A stretch of DNA of 64,000 bases from Salvia splendens (lineage: Eukaryota; Streptophyta; Magnoliopsida; Lamiales; Lamiaceae): positions 32,875,208-32,939,207 of the forward strand of contig NC_056035.1 in assembly GCF_004379255.2 (NCBI RefSeq), written 5' to 3'. The notes beneath the pieces were generated by a model. That model was not told where the DNA came from and did no database searches. It worked only from the letters and a program-made list of their open reading frames with translations. The translations under genes and the position numbers were made by a program. Positions 19,266 through 30,800 of this stretch are shown here, in pieces. The first letter of the stretch is position 1. Each line of letters opens with the position of its first letter.

Positions 19266-19710
19266 AATTAAGCGTAGTCGGTCTTATTTATGTTATGATA
19301 TACATTTCGAACGGATATTAGTCCATAAATAAATATATATCGATCATCATAGAATATTCCGTGCTAGCTTGGATAAGTTTTACTTAGTACTACTATGTAG
19401 TGAGTCCACGTCAAACTTAACTCATAATGCATGCACAGCACCACAATGATCTTTTAATTAAAATCTTATATGAGCTCGATAATTAAACATGATCCATATA
19501 TATTTCCATAAACACAGAAGTGATATCCATAGTAATTCCAGTCATCAACTGGATCATATTAACCTACGCATACATGATCAAATTAATTTGTCATCAAGCT
19601 GATCTTATTAATCTAAGGCGTATACATGATGAAATTAACTCCGGCCCCCTCCCTATTTAAACACACCTAAATGAAGACAAGAAAGCATAAAAAAAAACAC
19701 AAGCACAGTA
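19266..19710 (+). promoter_or_regulatory. Proximal promoter region of PME, copy 1
   Basis: The 445 bases between the solo LTR end and the PME ATG are AT-rich and conserved in all units. CTATTTAAAC at 19653-19662 is a TATA-like box about 50 bases upstream of the ATG. An upstream ATG at 19671 probably lies before the transcription start. No other gene is visible. Confidence 0.6.
19541..19640. repeat. Tandem 50-bp repeat in the PME promoter
   Basis: GTCATCAACTGGATCATATT at 19541 and GTCATCAAGCTGATCTTATT at 19590 begin two imperfect copies. Each ends in a CATACATGAT(C/G)AAATTAA-like block. The second copy abuts the TATA region. Confidence 0.75.
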
Positions 19711-21501
19711 ATGGCGAAAATAATACTACTAGTCTTGTTCCAGTTTGCGATCATATCATTTACGTGTGCCAAAGCCTCAGGCTCTGCGGCCATCTCATGG
19801 TGCAGCCAAACCCCAAACCCCGAACCGTGTGAGTATTTCCTCACACAAAACCCTAAATTATACGACGTCTCCTCCATACATGAAAAGCCCGACTTCCTGA
19901 AGGTGTCGTTGCAGATGGCCCTCGATCGCTGCATACACGTGCAGAGTGGTCTCCAGCAACTCGGCCCCAAGTGTCGCTCCGCTCGGGAGAGGGCAGCCTG
20001 GGCCGACTGCGTCGACCTCTATGGGAAAGCCATCCGTTTCCTCAACAAGACCATTGACACCGACAACAAGTGCACCGCGGATGACAAGCAGACGTGGCTG
20101 AGCGCGGCACTCACCAATATGGAGACGTGCATTGACGGCTTCGGTGACATGGGCATCCAAGATTATTACACTGTGTTTCCCATATTGGCTAACAACGTGA
20201 GTTTGTTGGTGAGCAATACCCTAGCTTTGAACAATGAGGGTTCTACTTCTGATGATAGTATGTCTATGTCGCCGATGAGTTATGAAGAAGGGTTTCCAGG
20301 GTGGGTTCCTTCCGGTGATCTGGAGCTGCTTCAGTCGTCCATCCCGAGGGCGGACTTGGTTGTGGCGCAGGACGGGTCGGGGAATTTTAAGACGGTGGGG
20401 GATGCGGTGGCAGCCGCACCATCGGGGAGCAGCAGGTATGTGATCTATGTGAAGGCGGGAACGTATGTGGAGAATGTGGAAATTGGGGAGAATTTGGTTA
20501 ATATTATGTTGTTGGGTGACGGAATTGGGAGGACTATTATCACCGGAAACAGAAGCAACGTCACCGGCTTCACCACCACCAAATCGGCCACTGTTGGTAT
20601 GTCACTTAATTAATTTGTCTACTATTTTTGGATTTTACTAGTATTTTTCAAGCATACTTAATTCAGTAACTAGTAGGAGTACTTTTTTTGGTTAATTACT
20701 ACTAGTATTTTGGATTTATAAAATATGGAACATCATACTATTAATCAATTCATGCGAAATCGAAATATGTACACAATTAAATCATGTAAATTAATTAATT
20801 AATTTGACGCAGGAGTTGCGGGCTACGGGTTCATCGGCCGCAGCATCACATTCCGGAACACGGCAGGGCCCGAGAACCAGCAGGCCGTGGCTCTGCGTTC
20901 GGATGCCGACCATTCCGTGTTTTATCAGTGCAGCTTCGAAGGGTACCAAGACACCCTCTACGTCAACCACCAACGCCAGTTCTACCGCAACTGCGATATC
21001 TACGGCACAGTCGACTTCATCTTCGGAAACGCCGCCGCCGTCTTGCAAAACTGCAACATCTACCTTCGTGACCCGCCCCACAAGATCAATACCATCACCG
21101 CGCAAGGCCGGACCGACCCGAACGTTAAAACAGGCATCATCATCCACAACTGCCGTGTCACCGCAGCCCCGGACCTCCGATCCGTTCAGGGATCCGTCAA
21201 GTCCTATCTGGGCCGCCCGTGGAAGGTGTACTCGCGGACGGTGTTCATGAAGACCGAGCTCGATAGCTTGATCGACCCGGCTGGTTGGCTTCCTTGGGAC
21301 GGGAACCTCGGTTTGAATACCTTGTATTACGCCGAGTATGCCAATACCGGTCCCGGCTCCTCCACCGCCAATCGGGTCAATTGGACCGGTTATCACGTCA
21401 TCACCAGCCCATCCGTCGCCGCACAGTTTGCGCCGGGGAATTTCATTGACGCCAATTCTTGGCTGCCGGCCACCAATGTGCCATTTACCCCTGGCTTTTG
21501 A
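19711..21501 (+). CDS. Pectin methylesterase, type II (PMEI-PME), copy 1
   Basis: This cell-wall enzyme removes methyl esters from homogalacturonan. The CDS is exon 1 (19711-20596) plus exon 2 (20813-21501), 524 residues, a usual length for a type-II PME. It has an N-terminal signal peptide (about residues 1-20), then a PMEI-like pro-domain with Cys31, Cys40, Cys100 and Cys140 and the motif SAALTNMETC. The catalytic domain shows GTYVE (250-254), QQAV with oxyanion Gln319, QDTL with Gln341 and acid/base Asp342, DFIFGNA with nucleophile Asp363, and LGRPW with Arg430. All five active-site residues are present. The pro-domain linker reads GDLELLQ (202-208), where most type-II PMEs have a basic RRLL- or RKLL-like processing site. 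The gene looks intact and functional. Confidence 0.95.
20597..20812 (+). other. PME intron, copy 1
   Basis: The intron begins GTATGT and ends GACGCAG, is 216 bp and AT-rich. It splits a Gly codon (G/GA, residue 296) between the conserved TKSATV and GFIGRSITF blocks. A phase-1 intron near this place is common in PME genes. Confidence 0.92.
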
Positions 21502-21511
21502 TTATTTCTTC

Positions 21512-22278
21512 CGTTTCCATTAATTAATTTCTAGTACTAGTGATAGTATTTCAATTACTTGCTTCTACACTTTCTTTCATTCATGCTCACTAATTATTAA
21601 TGAATAAATATCATTATCATTATTCTTTTTTAATTCAGCCAGTGCACAAAGTTAATTAGGATCAACTTGCATTCATCAACCCTAAAAGATTCATACTCCA
21701 TTTGAGATTACTAGCCGTTGGAGAATTAAGAGAAAGCATACTATTCAAATTCAATTTATTATTATATGATACTCCTCAATTACATATGTATGTTTATAGG
21801 ACTAAAGAACTTTTAAATAAAAAGCATAACCTTTATAATTAATTTTACTAATATTATACTCCATCCGTCCATGATTAATTGATAATATGAGTTAACTCAG
21901 CTAGTGTTTTAATGTATTGTATCATAAAATTGATAAGAAAAAGTTAAGTGGAATGAGAATACTACGTGACATAAATTAGTTGTAAACTTTGTTTCTTAAC
22001 AGGCTATTTTATGCTTTATTAATGATATTAAATCCACTAGAGCAATATTTCCCTTATTACTGTTGTTCTATTATGTAAGTTAATAAATCATCAACTTTGT
22101 ACACTATCAATGTTCTGTAAAATAAATCATCAACTTTGTACCATCTCAAGACACTATCAATGTTCATTACTAAAAAAAAGACACTATTCATATAGTTCAC
22201 TCTAAATTTAATAACTCTAATTAAAATATTAATGGCAAAAATATAATCATCTTAACTGTTAATAATCGAGATTCGATT
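21512..22278 (+). other. 3' flank of PME copy 1
   Basis: AT-rich non-coding sequence directly follows the PME stop at 21501. It carries the same tandem duplication and MITE-like remnant as 1-766. It differs from unit 1 by C for T at about 22000 and an altered A run near 22175. Confidence 0.8.
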
Positions 22279-22294
22279 TGAAGAAACTAGAGAC
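22279..22294 (-). repeat. Tip of the copia 3' LTR, unit 2
   Basis: This is the same tip as at 767-782, ending with the left GAGAC duplication (22290-22294) of gypsy copy 2. Confidence 0.6.
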
Positions 22295-23639
22295 TGACTC
22301 CACTTATTTTAACACAAGAAATTCCCGCAAGTGTACGGGGTTAGTGTAGCACAAAGTAAGCAAGAGTATCGTATCCCACATAGACAAATTGTATAAACTC
22401 AAGTACCACAGACCGATTTTAACTACTATCTAGATGATTCAAAGGTTTGGTTTGATTCTTGGAAAGACAATTAAGCATAAACAAGTTAAAAACACGCGAC
22501 AAAGGATAGGTTTCAAATAAGAGAAAGAAGTAGAGCTTTAGATCCAACTACAACGAACACAAAGTGAACAATTCAACAACTTCGATTACCCAATTGAAGT
22601 ATCTAGGATTACTAGGAAAGCCGCTAGTCTAGGCTAAGCCCTCTCTCGAGTGCACCCAACCCGTTGATTAACCATTAATATTGAAGTCTCCTTCTAATAC
22701 TTCACAATTAACTCCTTACAACAAAAGGCTCAAGCCCTCACTCTAGAATCCCTTCTCTCGAATGCAAATTATCTAGGTGTTGTTCATTCTTTTATCAATC
22801 CTAATTAGGTATCTCTCGATTACTCAAAACTAGGTTAACAAACTCAATTGGTAGCTAAGCAATTGAATTGAAAGAGCACAAGAATGAAACAAAGGAATCA
22901 CAAGAGCATAGGTAATCAAAAGTCCTTAAATTAATGAAAAGCGTTCATTGTAGTCTTCACTAAAACTCTACAAGGGATTTAGCTACTCATATTCAATGCA
23001 AATTCACAAGATAAATCCATGGAAAGTGAACTAAACATAAGAAAACTAATAAAGATACTCCCAAAGGTGGATTGAGTGGGCAAATCGTCTTCGTCTTCAA
23101 CCTTCTTGATGAATCGGACTCTTTGTCGCTTTAATCTGCTCTCCAATGTGAAAACTGCTCTTGGGGGCGTCACTTTTCTATCTTGGGCACGAAAACCTAG
23201 CTCTCCTTTTATACCCGGGGCGGAAATAATAGCAATTAACTCTCGCAGAACACATCGCCCGACCGGACGATTTTAAGTTGCCTAAACGCCCGGTCGGGCG
23301 TTCTCTCGATGGCCCTGATTCTTTCACATCGCCCGGTCGGGCGATTATTCCGAGGCAGAACGCCCGGTCGGGCAAACTCTCTGGATTCGTTCCTTCTTTG
23401 CACGAACGCCCGAGCCGGGCGTTTCTCTTGTACATGAACGCCCGGTCGGGCACTTCTTATGTAATCCAGCTCCAAGCTCGTTTTCAAGTAATTTTCACCT
23501 ATTTTATGCCCAAACACTAGACAAACTCATCCAAACACTTAAGTAGTGGATAATGAATGCAAACTCAAGTAATATGCTACAAAACATTGAAGTATTCACG
23601 TTAAACATCCAAAATACTTGCTACACTACGAGTTTATCA
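22295..23639 (-). repeat. 3' LTR of gypsy copy 2
   Basis: This 1345-bp LTR is nearly identical to 783-2127. The palindrome cluster is at about 23255-23452 and the TATA box at about 23203-23213. It shares with the unit 1 left LTR the forms GGCGTCACTT, CCCGACCGGACG and TTATGCCC that unit 3 lacks. Confidence 0.93.
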
Positions 23640-23653
23640 ACTCCCCCAAACTT
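23640..23653 (-). other. Polypurine tract of gypsy copy 2
   Basis: AAGTTTGGGGGAGT on the minus strand lies directly before the 3' LTR. Confidence 0.9.
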
Positions 23654-25153
23654 AAACACTTGTTTGTCCTCAAATAAGAAGTAGAAAACAGAGAATTAGA
23701 ACTCGTGTAAGTATGTTGGATTGTCATCATTGCCTCAGTAAAAGAAAACAGAATCATCATGTATCAATAACTTCGCATACAAGTAAACCAAAATGAACAT
23801 TGGTTCAAGCTACTAGCACGTATTTCACTTTGTCAATTTGCCCTCACAGGATTCATATAATGTGATTTTTTTTCTTTATTTTCCTCTCACTCTCAAAGTG
23901 TATAGGTATAGTATGAACCTCTCAAATCAATCAACAATGTATAGCTTACCATAAGCTTGCTCAAAGTCTAGACTCTCATCTACTATGTTGTGACTACAGA
24001 TTTAGGATCCGAAAGGTCTTTTCCAAGGTTGTAATGTAGGGCTCTTTGGTTAGGTGAGGAAAATTTGGCCAAAGTGACTATAATCCCGAAGTGAAACTAC
24101 AATTACTTCACCCTTGTGCACTGCAATCCTTAGCTAGTCATAGGCTTTGCCTAGACTCTTCTCAACTCCCAATTTCCCCTTCTTTTTTTTTCGAACAGCG
24201 CTTATTCATTTTCAAAAACTAACCTAGTTTTCTTTTTTTTTCTTTTCTTTTTTTTTCTTCTTCTTCTTCTTCTTCATCTTTGTTTTTTTTTCTTTTTTTC
24301 TCTTTATTTTTTTTCCCATGCTTTGCATGTCATTCTCTCATTTCTTTTTCTTACAAACTCCTCCTTTTTCCCTCTTTCACTTGACACTAAGGGAACCCAA
24401 CCCAAATTATTAGCTATCAAAGAAAAGGCTTTTAGGCTCAAAGTTGGCTAACAAGGGATTATAATTTACAATTAGGATTAAGATTAAGATAAGGGTAGAA
24501 GGGATGGCCTAACGTCATCTCCTATTTCTATAATCACTATGTAGATTCAAGGAGACCGCGAGCAAGTTCTAGAAACATATAACATAGTTGATGAAAATTC
24601 ACACATTTTTGGAAAAAGATATAGGCTCAATCCTCACATGGTATTTTTCGGCAAAAGACAAAGCAACGAGCAATTCAATCTAGGCAAATTACAAGAAGGA
24701 GATACAAGTTACTTGGCTAAATCAACGAGTTTTCACAAACATTTTACGTCAGTTCTCATCATAGGCAACTCATCCAACAAACCTACTTAATTCATCTCCA
24801 AATGTCTCCAACTCCCCATTCAATTTCACCAACTTTCTTCCCAAATCTATCATCCTACCCAAGGGAAACAAAAACAACAAACCTAAAAAGAAAACAAAGG
24901 CACAAAAATAAGTGGAACAAGGAAACAAGGCCACCTACTCCAACATCCAAGATCAACAAAACATCACAATTCAAATTTCAAATTTACATGCCCACATATC
25001 ATCATCAAATATCATCAAAAGAATAGGGGTACAGGCCGGGGTATCATCAAATAAAGAGAGAGAGGTAAAAGAGGGAATCCACTAGACACCTCCCAAACTT
25101 ATTCCAAGCAAAACTAGGATAAGTTTGAAAGAGAGTGGATCTCCCATGGACCT
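23654..25153 (-). other. Non-coding 3' region of gypsy copy 2
   Basis: There is no ORF of note. The pyrimidine run at about 24175-24320 contains one more CTT triplet than units 1 and 3, which accounts for the 3-base shift of downstream coordinates in this unit. Confidence 0.7.
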
Positions 25154-26482
25154 TCACTGCGGAGGAGGAGGCGGATGCTGCCACTGGCCACGGAATTCAT
25201 CGAATCGGGCATTGATGTTGGCCCTTTGTGCGTTGTTGAAGTCAGTGAATTGGGTCCAGTTGGTGTCGAACTGGTTCCATCGCGCTTCATTCTGGACCCA
25301 ATATTCCTGCTGACGCAGCTCCATCCGTGTCAACCTCTCATTGATCGAGCCGTAGTCCTCCTCTTCTCGCTCTTGTCGGCTTCGTGTCCTCTGAGTGCTT
25401 GTCCCGGCTTCATCTCCCCCTTGGTGGGTCGGTTGTTCCTCACCTTCCTCCTCATTTTCTTCTTCATTTTGCTCGACCCCCATCTCGATCGCGGGAAAAT
25501 CCATGTGGGGCGCTTCATCAACACTCGAGCTCGGGCTTACATCCCTAAATTGCAAGTTCTGCGGATTCAACGCCGTGGCTTGTTCGTGGACCGCAGTCTT
25601 CATCTTCCAGTTTTCTTTGCGGAAAGGACCGTTCACATAGGTGTTGACGGTGTCCGGGAGAGGGTAATGATCTGCTGCCCTCTGTATCAAATATATCTTC
25701 CCTCGTTGGTCCACTCCGACCAGCCTTGTTCTTCTCAGAAAGCTGAAGTCCATCAAGTTATCACCAATGTCGGCGACCAAGCCCCTCGTCGACACTCCCA
25801 TATGGAGTGCAATAGCTGACACCACTGCACCGACACAGAGTGTGCCGGTTTTCTTCTTCGAGGCCCTCTCAAGGTGTTTGATCATGAAGTGGCCCAAATT
25901 CAAGGGAGGCTCCTTGTGCAGAATAGTCCATAACAGGAAGAGCTCATCCCTCTGCACGCTCCCATGCTCATGGCGCGCGAAGGGGTAGCATACACACGCC
26001 TTCTGGAGTAACCGCAAGGCTGGGTTCCTAATGAGAGAACCCTTTGCCCTGTTGGTGGCGAAGTTGTCATCAATGGTAGTGATGGCCTTCCAGAAGTCAT
26101 TCGCATTGTGACTGAAGCTAAACGGCTCTCTATACACCTCCCCTGAAAATCCAAAGATTTCCTTAAATTGTGCCATCGTCACTGTGTACTCAGCATTCCT
26201 CATACGAAACTTGATGGCAACTATCTCCCTCCTGTTCATAACTACCTCAAGGGTAGATAAGAACTCCAGTGTAAGCCTCTGATAGGCGGGGTTCCTCTGT
26301 GCCATGAAGAGCCCATTTAGTTGCCCTTCTTCACATAGCTCATTGAAGCACTGCTCAATGCCCAACCGTCGGATTGTGATAGGGCATGGATATCTAGCTA
26401 CCCGGTAGGGTAGTTGTGAGAGTACGGCCCATTTCTTCTTCTCTGCGGCATTCAAATTAACTCCAGAGTGGCTGGGTGCCAT
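25154..26482 (-). CDS. Athila envelope-position ORF (442 residues), copy 2
   Basis: The protein is essentially identical to copy 1 at 3639-4967, with the same length, start context and acidic C-terminal half. One substitution at about 25662 is silent in this frame. Retention of a full-length ORF in every unit may only reflect the recent amplification. Function is unknown. Confidence 0.8.
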   Translation of the reverse strand: MAPSHSGVNLNAAEKKKWAVLSQLPYRVARYPCPITIRRLGIEQCFNELCEEGQLNGLFMAQRNPAYQRLTLEFLSTLEVVMNRREIVAIKFRMRNAEYTVTMAQFKEIFGFSGEVYREPFSFSHNANDFWKAITTIDDNFATNRAKGSLIRNPALRLLQKACVCYPFARHEHGSVQRDELFLLWTILHKEPPLNLGHFMIKHLERASKKKTGTLCVGAVVSAIALHMGVSTRGLVADIGDNLMDFSFLRRTRLVGVDQRGKIYLIQRAADHYPLPDTVNTYVNGPFRKENWKMKTAVHEQATALNPQNLQFRDVSPSSSVDEAPHMDFPAIEMGVEQNEEENEEEGEEQPTHQGGDEAGTSTQRTRSRQEREEEDYGSINERLTRMELRQQEYWVQNEARWNQFDTNWTQFTDFNNAQRANINARFDEFRGQWQHPPPPPQ

Positions 26483-27620
26483 CGTTCACTACCTAAAAAT
26501 TGAAAGTATTAGATCAATTCGACAATAACCCAACAAGTTGCATTAATGAAGGCACTCTCCCCCCAAACATACTCTATACTAAAAGAACTTCCCATTCGTA
26601 CATTTATCAAGACGAGAATCAACCCCCCATTGTGTCACACAATGTCTCTTCCACAACAATAAACCTCAATCAAGCTTAACTCAAATATTCCACCAACATG
26701 CATCACTTATCTAACATTGCATCAATGTAGACATCAACAAATCAAAGCATGTTAGTTTCCCAAACTCAATAACCACAAACCCATGGAGGAAATTGCACAA
26801 TTCATGCTCAAGGCAACCATTCAAACCAAATTCATACTCTAACTAGCAATTAATCAAGATATCTCCAAATAAACGAAAAACATGCTAGTTTCTAACCATC
26901 GATTCACCAATAATCATCTAAACACCGAGCATAAGCAAGAGAAGAATGAAAAATCATACCTTTCGGGCTTAGAGTGATAGAAAACGGATTTCTCCCCTTT
27001 TTGCTTGTTCTTGAGTAAATCAACCGATTAATCGGTTCAACCCTTGAATTAGATGGATTAGGAGGATGGTGTGTGTGAGAAATCAGTGTATGTGGAAGAG
27101 TTGAGGGTGGAGTGGCGAGAGAGAGTAGAGAGGAACGAGAGAGAATTGTGGCTAGGGTTTGAAAGTATAAAAACTGACCTGTTTTTAAATCACGCGAAGA
27201 AATCGCCCGGTCGGGCGATTTGCAATTTGCAAAACGCCCGGTCGGGCGAACTTTCTGGACAATCCCGCTTTCATCAATCGCCCGGTCGGGCGTTTTTCAC
27301 TTGGCAAATCGCCCGGTCGGGCGAACTTTCTGGACAATCTTGATTTCATCAAACGCCCGGTCGGGCGAACTTTCTGGACAATGTGTCCATTTCGCCGTTT
27401 CTTCAATTTTTGTCCGCTTTTCACCCATCGACGCCTATTTTCCTGTTCCACTCAAAACACACCAAAACACACCAAAAACGGGAACAAAACAAAAACACAC
27501 GAGAACAAGAACTAAGCAAAAACACACCAAAACACACAAAAGCGATAAATTTTACCTACTAGGGGTTGCCTCCTCCATAGCGCAATTGTTTAACGTCGTT
27601 TGCCCGACGCCTAGAAAGCT
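26483..27620 (-). promoter_or_regulatory. Region between pol and envelope-position ORF, copy 2
   Basis: It holds the candidate leader intron (26493-26959 on the minus strand), the CT-rich leader and TATA-like element (about 27166-27173) and the five-palindrome cluster (27202-27381). The third palindrome is perfect here. The remainder, about 27450-27620, is AC-rich non-coding sequence. Confidence 0.45.
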
Positions 27621-27854
27621 TCACAACTCAATCAAGGCCACCACAAAGACCTCGTCTTGTTGCTCCTTAGTAAAGAACCTCTTGAGATTTTGGCCATTAG
27701 CCTTGAACGTGCTTCCATCGGGTCCTATGAGCTCCATTGTACCATTGCTCATGACCTCCTTGATAGTGAAGGGTCCCGACCACTTAGATTTTAGCTTGCC
27801 CGGGAAGAATCTCAACTTGTGGTTGAAAAGCAACACGACATCCCCCGGGTGGAA
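27621..27854 (-). pseudogene. Integrase C-terminal tail cut off by a stop, copy 2
   Basis: This is the in-frame continuation of pol after the TAA at 27855-27857, with the GPF-type integrase tail as in copy 1. The shared stop shows that it predates the amplification. Confidence 0.8.
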
Positions 27855-30800
27855 TTAGCGCCTCTCAATCAACTTGTCGTGATACGCCTTCATCCTCTCC
27901 TTGTATATTGAGGAATTAGCATAAGTTTCATTCCTAAATTCATCAAGTAAGTTGAGGTGAAGCTTCCTTTCCTTGCCGGCCTTGGTGAAGTCCATGTTCA
28001 TTTGCCTCACCGCCCAATATGATGAGTGCTTCAATTCAACCGGGAGATGACATGATTTCCCAAATACCAATTGGTAGGGTGACATCCCGATCGGCGTCTT
28101 GTAGGCCGTCCTATACGCCCATAAAGCATCATCAAGCTTGAGAGCCCAATCTTTACGGTTGGAGTTGACACTCTTTTGCAATATTTGTTTGATCTCTCTA
28201 TTGGCCAACTCGGTTTGACCATTGGCTTGTGGGTGATAAGGAGTTGTCACCCGGTGTTTCACTCCATGTCTTGCTAAGACCGCCTCTAGCCACCTATTGC
28301 GAAAATGAGACCCTCCATCACTTATGATAGCCCGTGGTGCGCCGAATCGCGTGAATATGATCTTTTGAACGAATTTAATCACCACCTTTGAATCATTGGT
28401 TTGGGTAGGAATGGCCTCCACCCACCTTGACACATAGTCAACGGCTAGAAGGATGTAATGAAACCCACTAGATGGAGGAAAGGGCCACATGAAGTCAATG
28501 CCCCACACATCAAACAACTCGACTTCAACAATTGTCGTCATTGGCATCTCCTTCTTCTTAGAAATACCCCCCATTCTCTGGCACTCGTTGCATCTTCTCA
28601 CGTAGTCTTGGCAATCTTTGGTGATGGTTGGCCAAAATAGACCACTTTGGAGCACTTTCATAGCAGTCCGGTTAGCTCCAAAATGCCCCCCACTAGGTGC
28701 GGTGTGGCAATGCATAATAACGGACTCCCACTCCTCTTGAGGGACACATCTTCTAATCACCATGTCGGCGCATCTTCTAAAAAGACAAGGCTCGTCCCAA
28801 AAATAGAACTTCACGTCATGGAAGAACTTCTTCTTTTGATAATCCTCAAGTCCTTCGGGAATCACCTTAGCAACAAGATAGTTCACAATATTGGCATACC
28901 ATGCCACTTGCCCCTTGGCCACATACAACAAGTGCTCATCCGGGAATTCTTCATTGATGGCCAGCTTCAACTTCTCTTCTTCATTTGTATGCTCTAATCT
29001 TGACAAGTGATCCGCCACCACATTCTCACATTCTCTTCGGTCTCGGATCTCCAAATCAAACTCCTGAAGGAGCAAGATCCACCTAATTAGCCTTGGCTTT
29101 GCGTCTTGCTTCGCAAAGAGGTGCCGGATTGCGGCGTGATCTGTGAAAACAATGGTCTTGGCCACTATGAGATACGGTCGGAACTTGTCAAAGGAGTAGA
29201 CCACTGCCAACATTTCCTTCTCAATAGTGGTGTAGTTAGCTTGAGCAGGGTCCAACGTCCGACTCGCATAATTAATCACCCGGAATAGCTTATCTCTCTT
29301 CTGTCCCAAGGCCGAGCCGACCGCCACGTCACTCGCATCACACATTATCTCAAAAGGTTGAGACCAATCCGGCGAGATGAGAATGGGGGCGCTCACCAAT
29401 GCCTCTTTCAACTTCTTAAAAGCCTGCAAACAATCAGGGGAGAAATTAAATTTCACATCTTTAACCAAAAGATTACAAAGAGGTTTAGCAATTTTCGAGA
29501 AGTCCCTGATAAATCTTCTGTAGAACCCGGCATGCCCTAAGAAGCTCCTTATTCCCTTCTCATTTGTTGGTGGAGGCAGTTGCTCAATAGCAATGATCTT
29601 TGCCCTATCGACCTCCAAACCACCTGCAGAAATTTTATGCCCAAGTACAATTCCATCTCTAACCATAAAATGACATTTTTCCCAATTGAACACAAGGTTA
29701 GTCTCCTCACACCGCTGCAACACTTGAGATAGATTGTCAAGACAGTTATCAAAAGAATCGCCAAATACAGAAAAGTTATCCATAAACACTTCCATAATAT
29801 TCTCAATCAAGTCATGGAATATGGACATCATACATCTTTGGAAGGTAGCGGGAGCATTACACAGACCGAAGGACATTCTCCTATAGGCAAAGACACCATA
29901 GGGGCATACAAAGGCAGACATGTGTTGGTCCTCGGGAGCTATAAGGATTTGATTGTACCCCGAATACCCATCTAGGAAGCAGTAATACTCATGCCCAGCT
30001 AACCTATCCAACATTTGGTCAATAAAGGGAAGTGGGAAATGGTCTTTCCTAGTAGAAGCATTTAGAGCACGATAGTCGATACACACTTTCCACCCGGTGA
30101 CCGTCCTAGTGGCTATCATCTCATCATTCTCTCCCTTCACTGCAGTCGTACTCCCCTTTTTGGCTACCACTTGAGTGGGGCTAACCCACTCACTATCAGA
30201 AATGGCATATATAATACCTGCATCTAACCACTTTATCACCTCCTTCCTCACCACATTCTGCATAATAGGGTTAAGTCTCCTTTGGTTTTGGACCTTAGGC
30301 TTATAACCCTCCTCAAGATGGATCCTATGCATACAAACTGTTGGACTTATTCCCTTCAAGTCCGATATTGACCACCCAATTGCCCCTTTGTATTTCCTAA
30401 GAACCCTCAATACTTTATCCAATTCAGAATTTGAGAGGGATGATGATACAATTACCGGAAGGGTGTCATTTTCTCCCAAAAACGCATACTGCAAATGTGG
30501 AGGTAGTGGTTTCAACTCCTCTTTCATGTCTCTCTCTTCCTTCTTGCCATCTTCTTCTTCATCCCTAAGAGGTAGGAACTGTTGACGGCGTGATCTGGGG
30601 ATCTCCTTGCCTGAATCTAACGCACCTACGAACTCAATTAATTCAAGGTTAGTATTCAACAACTCAGGAAGATGGGAAGAATAAATTGAATTAAAAATAC
30701 TCCCTTCTAGTTGATCTTGAGAAGAGTTGATGTAGGCCATCCTCCTAACACACTCATCCACCACGATCACTACATTGCAATGCTGCAAGCTTCCCCCTGT

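Larger units (their letters stand above)
1..21511. repeat. Tandem macro-repeat unit 1 (PME plus nested retrotransposons)
   Basis: The first base matches base 21512 and the similarity runs collinearly through the whole unit, so this is one period of a head-to-tail array. The unit holds PME 3' flank, a gypsy element nested in a copia LTR, a copia relic, a solo LTR, and the PME promoter and gene. Identity to units 2 and 3 is very high by eye, with scattered substitutions and 1-3 base indels. Every insertion boundary is shared except the hAT insertion, so amplification followed the retrotransposon insertions. The left boundary is set by the window edge and the true unit edge is unknown. Confidence 0.95.

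Noticed and set aside
20791..21396. A 201-codon minus-strand ORF over PME exon 2
   Set aside because: It lies antisense to the conserved PME catalytic domain in GC-rich sequence and has no independent support.
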